Shown here one piece after another: positions 15,655-22,481 of a stretch of 26,398 bases of DNA (positions are counted from its first letter, which is position 1; every line of letters starts with the position of its first letter). The notes beneath the pieces are model-generated. The model searched no databases. It saw only the letters and a list, made by a program, of their open reading frames with translations, and was not told the DNA's origin. The translations under genes were made by a program, and so were the position numbers. Origin of the DNA: Chitinophagaceae bacterium UBA3961 (GTDB taxonomy: Bacteria > Bacteroidota > Bacteroidia > Chitinophagales > Chitinophagaceae); NCBI GenBank assembly GCA_002385265.1, contig DGDD01000141.1, forward strand, positions 1 through 26,398, in the 5' to 3' direction.

Positions 15655-17004
15655 ATGAATTTCCTAAAAGCACTATATAATAATCCTGTTTTTATCGGTC
15701 GAAGGCTCTATTTAGCCGTCGTGATACTGATTTTGGCGTTCGTTCTGTCATTTTTTCTGCCATGGCTTCTATTGATTACAAAAATTGCTGTTGTAGCACT
15801 AGCAATTTTAACTTTAGTAGATGCTGCTACGCTGTTTTTGCCACGTAGACCCATACTTGCAAATAGAATTTGCTCGGACCGCTTCTCCAATGGTGATCAG
15901 AATAAAGTACAACTGAAAGTCTATAACAATTTTCCCTTTACTTCTCAAATTGAGATTATTGACGAATTGCCGATTCAGTTTCAGATTCATGATTTTTCCA
16001 AGAAAGTTGCTGCGAAGTCGAAAGAATCTTCAATTGTTGAATATTCACTTCGCCCAGTAGAGAGAGGCGAATACCATTTTGGTTCCGTATTGGTCTATTG
16101 TAAAAGCCCCTTACAATTACTCATTAGACGAATCGAATTTACGCAAGAGGAACGAACCATCAGGGTACTACCTTCCTACTTTCTAATGCGCCAATATGAA
16201 TTAAAGGCATTCTCCAACAATCTCCAAGATGGAGGTTCAAAGAAGATCCGAAAAATTGGTCACAGCCTTGAATTCGAACAAATCAAAGAATACGTTCGGG
16301 GCGATGATATCCGGAGCATTAACTGGAAAGCTACAGCCCGCAAAGGTGGCTTAATGGTCAATAATTATACCGACGAAAAGAGCCAACAAGTATATTGTTT
16401 GATAGATAAAGGCCGTGTCATGAAAAGCCCTTTCAATGGACTTTCACTTTTAGATTATGCGATCAATGCAAGCTTAATATTAAGTAGGGTAGCGCTAATA
16501 AAACAAGACAGGGCAGGACTCATCACCTTCGATCATCAAATCGGTCAAGTTGTTCCGGCTTCAAGGGTACAGGGCCAAATGACCAATATTCTCGAAACCT
16601 TGTACAACCAACAGACTCGTTATCTGGAGACCGACTATGAGAAGCTTTATGCCCAGCTTAAGTTTAGAGTGAACCAAAGAAGCCTATTGATACTCTTTAC
16701 TAATTTCGAATCAATGGCCGGTTTGGAGCGTCAGTTACCGTATTTAAGAGCCATTTCTAGATCACATCTACTCTTAGTAGTGTTTTTTGAGAACACAGAA
16801 TTAAATCAAATAACCTCTCAGAAAGCTCAAAGCCTGGAGGATATTTATATGAAAACCATTGCGGAGCGCTTTTCATACGAAAAGAAACGCATGGTAAAAG
16901 AACTGAGAAAACACGGAATTTTTACCATTCTTACCGAACCTGAAAATCTCACGATCAACACAGTGAATCAATACCTCGAATTGAAATCACGTCAAGCCAT
17001 CTAG
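15655..17004 (+). CDS. DUF58 (vWA-like) membrane-anchored protein
   Basis: A 449-residue partner of MoxR. Two membrane helices lie near residues 20-38 and 41-60. Then comes a beta-rich domain (about 75-185), the DUF58 signature YVRGDDIRSINWKATAR at residues 213-229, and a von Willebrand A-like domain. The position of the metal-ion-dependent adhesion site reads D251-K-G-R-V instead of D-x-S-x-S, so the canonical serine ligands are missing. This looks usual for Bacteroidota DUF58 proteins but means metal-dependent ligand binding is doubtful. It is the last gene of the operon; no terminator is seen before truB, which could be partly co-transcribed. Confidence 0.93.
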   Translation: MNFLKALYNNPVFIGRRLYLAVVILILAFVLSFFLPWLLLITKIAVVALAILTLVDAATLFLPRRPILANRICSDRFSNGDQNKVQLKVYNNFPFTSQIEIIDELPIQFQIHDFSKKVAAKSKESSIVEYSLRPVERGEYHFGSVLVYCKSPLQLLIRRIEFTQEERTIRVLPSYFLMRQYELKAFSNNLQDGGSKKIRKIGHSLEFEQIKEYVRGDDIRSINWKATARKGGLMVNNYTDEKSQQVYCLIDKGRVMKSPFNGLSLLDYAINASLILSRVALIKQDRAGLITFDHQIGQVVPASRVQGQMTNILETLYNQQTRYLETDYEKLYAQLKFRVNQRSLLILFTNFESMAGLERQLPYLRAISRSHLLLVVFFENTELNQITSQKAQSLEDIYMKTIAERFSYEKKRMVKELRKHGIFTILTEPENLTINTVNQYLELKSRQAI

Positions 17005-17024
17005 CTTAATTCCCCGAACTTGGT

Positions 17025-17032
17025 TAGCTTTG
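17025..17032 (+). promoter_or_regulatory. Bacteroidota -7 box (TAGCTTTG) of truB
   Basis: TAGCTTTG is an exact TAnnTTTG match, 4 bases before ATG 17037. The expected transcript start falls on or next to the start codon. Geometry is the same as at the GT9 gene (1422-1436). Confidence 0.6.
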
Positions 17033-17036
17033 CAGC

Positions 17037-17729
17037 ATGAATACGAGTGCCAACCCGTTTGATGCAGGTAAAGTGTTATTAATCGACAAGCCCCTAGAAT
17101 GGACTTCCTTCGATGTGGTTAGAAAAATTAGAAATGCAGTCCGTACTAAAAAAGTAGGACATGCAGGCACACTCGATCCATTAGCAACCGGATTATTGAT
17201 TGTTTGTACTGGAAAGTTCACCAAACGAATCAATGAATTCATGGCACAGGAAAAAGAATACACCGGAACATTTACAATTGGTGCCGTTACTCCTACGTAT
17301 GATTTAGAAAGCGATCCGGAACAACAGAAGGATTGGGCCTCCATTTCAAATGAAGCGATCTTAAACGCTACAATACCTTTCATTGGTGAAATACAGCAGA
17401 TTCCTCCGGCACACTCTGCAATTAAAGTAAATGGTAAACGTGTTTATGAACTGGCAAGAAAAGGAGTGGAAGTAAAACTTGAACCAAGAACCATTACAAT
17501 TAAAGAATTTGAAATTACTGATATAAAGGACAATGTAATCGGTTTTCGTGTAGTATGCACAACCGGAACCTATATCAGAAGTTTAGCACAGGATTTTGGT
17601 CAACACTTAGGCGTTGGAGCCTATCTAAGCTCACTGCGCCGCACCCGCATCGGCGATTTCTCAGTAACTACGGCCTACACCATGGATCAAGCCCAAGCCA
17701 TGATCGCAGAAACGCTTTCAGCACAGTAG
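17037..17729 (+). CDS. truB: tRNA pseudouridine-55 synthase TruB
   Basis: TruB isomerises U55 in the T-loop of tRNAs. The 230-residue protein has LLIDKPLEWTSFDVV at the N-terminus, then the catalytic loop GHAGTLDPLATGLL with the nucleophile Asp47, EKEYTGTFTIG, IPPAHSAIKVNGKRVYELAR, and the GTYIRSLAQDFGQ motif. It is a short TruB without an extended PUA domain, normal for Bacteroidota. The upstream TAGCTTTG box with 4 bases to ATG indicates its own promoter. No Shine-Dalgarno sequence is visible, which fits a leaderless transcript. The call is secure. Confidence 0.96.
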   Translation: MNTSANPFDAGKVLLIDKPLEWTSFDVVRKIRNAVRTKKVGHAGTLDPLATGLLIVCTGKFTKRINEFMAQEKEYTGTFTIGAVTPTYDLESDPEQQKDWASISNEAILNATIPFIGEIQQIPPAHSAIKVNGKRVYELARKGVEVKLEPRTITIKEFEITDIKDNVIGFRVVCTTGTYIRSLAQDFGQHLGVGAYLSSLRRTRIGDFSVTTAYTMDQAQAMIAETLSAQ

Positions 17730-17798
17730 AGAATTTTTCGATCTCAAATAGTTATTGATTGAGTTTTGAGTTATTGAGTTCGGTGTAGTAGGCATTGG

Positions 17799-17828
17799 GC
17801 CTTAGGCTTTAGGTCTTAGGCTTTTTTT
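17799..17828 (+). terminator. Possible truB terminator made of a TTAGGC-type repeat
   Basis: GCCTTAG and CTTAGGC (one mismatch) flank a 9-base loop and are followed by TTTTTTT. The sequence is built from repeated CTTAGG units, so the hairpin could be a by-product of the repeat. Confidence 0.45.
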
Positions 17829-17869
17829 GACTACAGATTAGCCTCCAATATTCAATCAACCTGACAGCG

Positions 17870-17905
17870 ATCAGGATTTACAGGATTAAAGGATTTACAG
17901 GATGG
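17870..17905. repeat. Short tandem repeat AGGATTTACAGGAT, two copies
   Basis: AGGATTTACAGGAT occurs at 17873-17886 and again at 17890-17903 (17-bp period). I recognise this kind of sequence as a frequent intergenic repeat in Bacteroidota. No gene is present in 17730-18076. Confidence 0.7.
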
Positions 17906-17921
17906 ATAGTCTACCTCCTTA

Positions 17922-18076
17922 CCCTCGTTCCTCGTTTCCTCTCATCCTCGTTCCTATTTTCCCCCTGTTCCTCCTCCTGTTCTTTCTATGTATTTCATCC
18001 CACATCTACAAACTCACAAATTCACTAATTATCTCCCCGGCTGTTTCATTATTAATTATTAATTCTTAATTATTAA
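17922..18076. repeat. Mosaic intergenic repeat block, reversed relative to 3884-4149
   Basis: The pyrimidine-rich stretch at 17928-17949 is the reverse complement of 3931-3952 with one difference, and the AT-rich ATTAATTCTTAATTA stretch near 18050-18076 is the reverse complement of the TAAGAATTAATAATT stretch at 3896-3910. Both also carry a GAACAGCC/GAAACAGCC junction. The block lies just downstream of the minus-strand TamL stop codon, as the other lies just downstream of cca. Confidence 0.65.
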
Positions 18077-20398
18077 TTAGAACGGGTAATTGATACCCAA
18101 CTGAAACTGCCCATTCGCAATTCTCAAATCATGAAACCAGCCATTGTTAATAGCCACCCAGCGAGGGTCTTTCAATTTGTAGGCCCAGTCAAATCGTATG
18201 AGGAAATAGTCGAAGTCTAAACGTAAACTGGTACCGCCTCCAATAGCGAGGTCTTTATAGAGTCTGCTGAATTGGAAACTTGCTTCCGGAATTTTATCCG
18301 TCAAGTTAGCATCTTTGAATTCGTTGCTCCAAATATTACCCATGTCAACAAACAAAGCGCTTTTTACTTTTATTCCTGCCACTGTTGTTAAATCAAATCG
18401 ATATTCCATATTCGCTTCCAACTGCATGTTGCCAAAACGGTCGTTGGCTCTGGTTCCCGAAGTATCATAAAGTAGGGTACTGCCGGGTCCTAATCGTCGA
18501 ACTTGCCATGCACGCATACTGTACGGTCCACCTGCGAAATAGGCTTTGAAGAAGGGCAGGTTGGTTTCCGGCTGATCGCCTTTTTTACCGTAAACGTAAC
18601 CGTAGCCAAAAAATCCTCTAAAAGCTAAGGCTGATCGATTGTAGCTAATTAAATGTTTGTATTCAATATCTGTTTTAACAAAGCGGAACAAATTGTTTCG
18701 CTCCAAATTTTTAATAAAACCAAACAAGGCACCACTTTCTTCTATGCGAACTTTGAAGTTAGAACGGCGTTTGCCTTTGATCCATGTTGTATTCATGGAT
18801 GCTATCGTACCAATTACAAATCCATCGTTAAAGGCATAGCGAAGCGAAGGAATTTGCTGAATCAATTTATTCAAACTATCCTTTCCATCTAAGCGGGTAT
18901 ACTCCACATTTATCGGAATCAATTGCCAATTGAATCGTTTTGAAGACCATTCGTAACCAAAGCCACTGTTGATTGAACTTACATTGTATATATCTTTTCT
19001 AATAGTATAGCTACCATTGATGTTTAAGATGGTGCGTTCGTTGGCGATTTTCTTTTGAATTTTATCACTGATCTTGAAAGGGACAATCAATCGAGGAAAA
19101 TTGATGCTGTGTGATAAATTCGTTTGAAGTGTTTGAATAAAACTAGAACCGAATTCTACACCAAAGCGGGCATTGGTATTGGTTTGGATCGACTGTCTAA
19201 AAGCGTTTCTATTGGTCAAAGCAAAGTTCAAACCAAGGCCAAAGAATTGGGAAGTGGTTAAATAGTCGGCTATGTTTCTGCTCGCTTCTAAGTCAACTTT
19301 CAGATTACGCTTGAGCGAAGGATACAATCGGATTTCAGCATCTAATAGCGGTACACTATCGTATCGCTCTGTTAGCGCAACATCTGCACTTTGCCAAGCA
19401 CCCAGCCTATTAAATGTATTGATCGTTTTATAATAATCCGTTTCATTGTACTGTTTGCCGGGAATCAAACTCACATACCGATTCATAAAACCAAGTTTGA
19501 ATCGATTACTTAGAAATCTAAATTGATACGGTTTTACAGTACTGTCTTTGTATATGAGAACGGAGTCTTGTACCAAGCTTTGGTCGGGCAATATGGTAAC
19601 ATTACCAATGTAGAATTTTTTAACTTGGTTGGAATCGGAGGGAGGCTTTTGCTTGAATACAATTTTGATAGTGGGGTTCTCTGATTTTTTCTTCAAAGAA
19701 TCCAATAGTCTAATTTGTTCAAATGGATCCAACGTAGGGTCGATCAATGCCGCAACAACAGTATCTACCAAAGCATATACATCATCGGGCCCAATTTTGT
19801 AATACCCATTTTGATGAAATTGGCTCACCAATCGATCACGTTCTGCAGCAATGGCACCGATGGAATAAGGATCGTTTGCTTTGATAACGGGTTTTGTTTG
19901 TGGCTCGGTGGCTATTTCCTGAAGCGCGGGTGTAGTTAGTTGATAGGTTACCGACTCAACCTTGGTCTGCTTCCCCGGTGTTACAAAAAAATTGATATGT
20001 ACTCTCTGCTGATCACCTTTCTTTACTACGTAAAAACTATCTCGAATTTGAGGGTAGAAATAACCTATAGAGGTGAGTAGTGCTTTTAAAAAGATTCGAG
20101 AACGAGCAATATTTGAACTGTCAAATCCGGGAGGATTTTGCAATACCCGAACACCTGCATAACTCACATACCTAGTTTTGATGGAGTCGTCTAACTGATT
20201 TTCTAGTTTACTGATCAATTCAGCCTTGGGTAGTCCAGTTAGGGGAGAATTTAGATAGATGGTTGTTTTGTAAACAAAAGGTTTATTGCGCGGCAATTTC
20301 TTTGAGGCTCCACAGGAACTGATCAATAAAACCACCAGCCCGGCTATCAGGTAATGGGTTATAACTTGAAATAAACTAACTTGCTTCCGGGCTACCAT
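18077..20398 (-). CDS. tamL: BamA/TamA-type outer membrane lipoprotein (TamL-like)
   Basis: A 773-residue Omp85-superfamily protein. The N-terminal signal ends in a lipobox (LLISSC, Cys29), the hallmark of TamL, the lipoprotein version of TamA in Bacteroidota. POTRA-like repeats fill about residues 40-330. A C-terminal 16-strand-type barrel follows, with the loop-6 signature in YFAGGPYSMRAWQVRRLG (the Bacteroidota counterpart of VRGF/Y) and a terminal Phe (LGINYPF). It should sit in the outer membrane and help insert or export proteins or lipids, normally with the inner membrane partner TamB. No tamB-like gene is adjacent here; downstream is convergent truB. It is divergent from the TrmH-like gene. 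BamA itself is less likely because of the lipobox. Confidence 0.85.
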   Translation of the reverse strand: MVARKQVSLFQVITHYLIAGLVVLLISSCGASKKLPRNKPFVYKTTIYLNSPLTGLPKAELISKLENQLDDSIKTRYVSYAGVRVLQNPPGFDSSNIARSRIFLKALLTSIGYFYPQIRDSFYVVKKGDQQRVHINFFVTPGKQTKVESVTYQLTTPALQEIATEPQTKPVIKANDPYSIGAIAAERDRLVSQFHQNGYYKIGPDDVYALVDTVVAALIDPTLDPFEQIRLLDSLKKKSENPTIKIVFKQKPPSDSNQVKKFYIGNVTILPDQSLVQDSVLIYKDSTVKPYQFRFLSNRFKLGFMNRYVSLIPGKQYNETDYYKTINTFNRLGAWQSADVALTERYDSVPLLDAEIRLYPSLKRNLKVDLEASRNIADYLTTSQFFGLGLNFALTNRNAFRQSIQTNTNARFGVEFGSSFIQTLQTNLSHSINFPRLIVPFKISDKIQKKIANERTILNINGSYTIRKDIYNVSSINSGFGYEWSSKRFNWQLIPINVEYTRLDGKDSLNKLIQQIPSLRYAFNDGFVIGTIASMNTTWIKGKRRSNFKVRIEESGALFGFIKNLERNNLFRFVKTDIEYKHLISYNRSALAFRGFFGYGYVYGKKGDQPETNLPFFKAYFAGGPYSMRAWQVRRLGPGSTLLYDTSGTRANDRFGNMQLEANMEYRFDLTTVAGIKVKSALFVDMGNIWSNEFKDANLTDKIPEASFQFSRLYKDLAIGGGTSLRLDFDYFLIRFDWAYKLKDPRWVAINNGWFHDLRIANGQFQLGINYPF

Positions 20399-20419
20399 AA
20401 AAGGAATAAATCTATCACA

Positions 20420-21157
20420 ATGCTGGTTAAATCACAGGTCAAATATATTCAAAGTTTAAGCCAGAAAAAATTCAGGGACGAAATAGGGGAATTCACAGCC
20501 GAAGGTCCCAAAATAATTAACGAATTCTTGGCTGCACCCAATATTCAAATCAAAGAAGTGTTCGCCCTGGCCTCTTGGATCGAAGAACATGAAAATGCGC
20601 TTAAAACAGCCGCCATTCCATTTACGGAAGTAAGCCACCAAGAATTGGAGCGCATTTCACAGCTTCAAACACCCGCCGAGGTGTTGGCAATCGTAAAAAA
20701 GCCTGTTTTTAATGCAGATAAGCCAGTTTCACCTTGGATACTAATTCTCGATACTATCCAAGATCCCGGTAATTTAGGAACAATCATTAGAACAGCCGAC
20801 TGGTTCGGAATCACCGATATCGTTGCAAGCCCCCAAACAGCCGATTATTTGAACCCTAAAGTAGTACAAGCTACCATGGGCAGCTTATCGAGAGTTCGAA
20901 TCATTTATACCCCGCTTGAGTCTTATATCGATCAAATCAAAGATCGACCCATATTGGCCGCTCACCTAAACGGCAGCCCCTTGCAATCAATCCAAAAACC
21001 TGAAAAAGGAGCTTTGATTATAGGTAATGAATCCAAAGGAATTGACGCTAATCTAATCACTGATAAAGTTGTCAAAATAACCATCCCGGCCAAGGGTGGA
21101 GCAGAATCTTTGAATGCTGCGGTAGCCACCGGCATTCTATTATCGCACCTTACCTGA
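20420..21157 (+). CDS. TrmH/SpoU-family RNA 2'-O-methyltransferase
   Basis: A 245-residue SPOUT-class enzyme that uses S-adenosylmethionine to methylate a ribose 2'-OH in tRNA or rRNA. An N-terminal substrate-binding domain (residues 1-95, KYIQSLSQKKFRDEIGEFTAEG, shown in part) precedes the knotted domain. That domain has motif 1 LDTIQDPGNLGTIIRTADWF, motif 2 ALIIGNESKGI and motif 3 IPAKGGAESLNAAVATGILL. ATG 20420 is chosen because the family starts close to the SQVKYIQSL segment; the upstream open frame overlaps the start of tamL. Its 3' end overlaps the convergent permease gene by 8 bases. The target nucleotide is unknown, so I give no symbol (RlmB-type or TrmH-type are both possible). Confidence 0.9.
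   Translation: MLVKSQVKYIQSLSQKKFRDEIGEFTAEGPKIINEFLAAPNIQIKEVFALASWIEEHENALKTAAIPFTEVSHQELERISQLQTPAEVLAIVKKPVFNADKPVSPWILILDTIQDPGNLGTIIRTADWFGITDIVASPQTADYLNPKVVQATMGSLSRVRIIYTPLESYIDQIKDRPILAAHLNGSPLQSIQKPEKGALIIGNESKGIDANLITDKVVKITIPAKGGAESLNAAVATGILLSHLT
20440..20447 (-). promoter_or_regulatory. tamL -7 box (TATATTTG) inside the TrmH-like coding region
   Basis: On the minus strand TATATTTG matches TAnnTTTG exactly, 41 bases before the tamL start at 20398. It lies about 20 bases inside the divergent methyltransferase gene. Confidence 0.5.
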
Positions 21158-22385
21158 ACTGAATCGCCCGAATCGGTTGTACCGTTTTTACAATTGCGGA
21201 AGGAATAAGAAGAATCAAAAAGCACACTACAAAAGTGGCCAATACCACTAATGCAACCTGCCACCAAACCAGGTAAACAGCAGCTTTGGAGATATAATAT
21301 GTGTCTTCAGACAAAGTGATAAATCCATACTGATATTGAAGCCAACACATAAGAAGTCCCAATAGCAACCCACCCAATATGCCTACTCCTGAAATGATAC
21401 TACCCTGATATAAAAATATCCGTTGAACAGTGCCATTCGGACTTCCCAGCGCTTTCAACAAGCCAATCATTCGGGTCCTTTCCAATACGAGGATCAGTAA
21501 ACAAGTAATTAAATTAAGAGTTGCAATCACCATCATAATAGCCATCACAATGTAAATGGTTTGGTCTTGTAACTGCAGCCAATCAAAAATAGAAGGGAAC
21601 GACTCTTTGATCGTTTGGGACGTAACGTCAAAAGGAAGATAGGGTACAATGTCGTAACTAACGCGGTCCATATCATTAGGTTGATCTAAAATCAACTCAT
21701 ATCCGCCAATTTGTTCGGGTGTCCAGTCATTCAATCGTTGTATCAAGCGCAAATCGCCCAGCGCAAAAAGCTTGTCGTACTCTTCAATACCGGTTTTGAA
21801 GATACCCACTACCGTAAGTTTCCGTGGTCTAGGTGGTGCTCCGTTGGGTTGAATAAAGAAAATCATTACTTGGTCCTTCACCTTCAAATTCAGTTGCTTT
21901 GCCATGGAAGCAGAAAGATTGATTTCTTTATTATAGCTGCTATCATCAAAATTGATCCATCTTCCTTCAACCAGAAAGTTCTTTAAGTTATCAAAGCCAT
22001 AGTTTTTTTCTACCCCTTTAAAAAGCACACCTTCAATTGTTTCTGTAGTCTTTAATATGGCGTTTTTTGTGGCGTAAGCTTGCACCTTTTTGATTCCAGG
22101 CACCATTTTGGGCAAATTCAGAACGGAATCGCTTTTTCGGACCGGTAATTCTTCGGCAATGGCTACCTGTTGCGTGCTATTGTAATTGATTACTCGCACA
22201 TGGCCGAAAAAACTGAATACTTTATTGCTGATAGTTTGTTGAAAACCACCGGCAAATGCAAGGGTTACGATCATTACAGCCACACTAATAATGGTAGCTG
22301 CAACCGACAATCGTACGATGAATCGGGAGAAACTTTTCTGACCGCTAAATGCTACCCTTCGGGCAATGAACGCTGCTATATTCAA
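21150..22385 (-). CDS. LolC/LolE-type ABC transporter permease (FtsX family)
   Basis: A 411-residue inner membrane permease expected to extract lipoproteins from the inner membrane together with a LolD ATPase (not in this window). The N-terminus IARRVAFSGQKSFSRFIVRLS leads into the first membrane helix (about 27-48). A periplasmic MacB-like core domain occupies about 50-270, with VRVINYN and VEGRWINFDD. The last 140 residues carry three helices of the FtsX domain, including ILVLERTRMIGLLKALGSPN. The only sensible start is TTG 22385: an ATG at 22392 is in another frame, and a stop lies upstream in frame. A -7 box TATTTTTG (22406-22413) supports this start. It overlaps the methyltransferase gene tail-to-tail. 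Confidence 0.87.
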   Translation of the reverse strand: MNIAAFIARRVAFSGQKSFSRFIVRLSVAATIISVAVMIVTLAFAGGFQQTISNKVFSFFGHVRVINYNSTQQVAIAEELPVRKSDSVLNLPKMVPGIKKVQAYATKNAILKTTETIEGVLFKGVEKNYGFDNLKNFLVEGRWINFDDSSYNKEINLSASMAKQLNLKVKDQVMIFFIQPNGAPPRPRKLTVVGIFKTGIEEYDKLFALGDLRLIQRLNDWTPEQIGGYELILDQPNDMDRVSYDIVPYLPFDVTSQTIKESFPSIFDWLQLQDQTIYIVMAIMMVIATLNLITCLLILVLERTRMIGLLKALGSPNGTVQRIFLYQGSIISGVGILGGLLLGLLMCWLQYQYGFITLSEDTYYISKAAVYLVWWQVALVVLATFVVCFLILLIPSAIVKTVQPIRAIQFR

Positions 22386-22405
22386 TCGGCATGGTTTTCG
22401 TTTGT

Positions 22406-22413
22406 CAAAAATA
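22406..22413 (-). promoter_or_regulatory. -7 box (TATTTTTG) of the LolC/E-type gene
   Basis: On the minus strand TATTTTTG is an exact TAnnTTTG match, 20 bases before the TTG start at 22385. It helps to decide that start. Confidence 0.5.
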
Positions 22414-22469
22414 GTGGGTACCTTTCAATCTGCCGTATTTTTTAAGGGTTCCAACCTATTCAAATAACG

Positions 22470-22478
22470 TATTTTTAG
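22470..22478 (+). promoter_or_regulatory. Probable -7 box (TATTTTTAG) of the Plug gene
   Basis: TATTTTTAG is close to TAnnTTTG and ends 3 bases before ATG 22482, again leaving room for almost no leader. Confidence 0.4.
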
Positions 22479-22481
22479 TTC

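Noticed and set aside
17730..18076. A small gene or tRNA in the truB-tamL gap
   Set aside because: The gap is made of short repeats; no open frame with a start signal and no tRNA-like cloverleaf was found.
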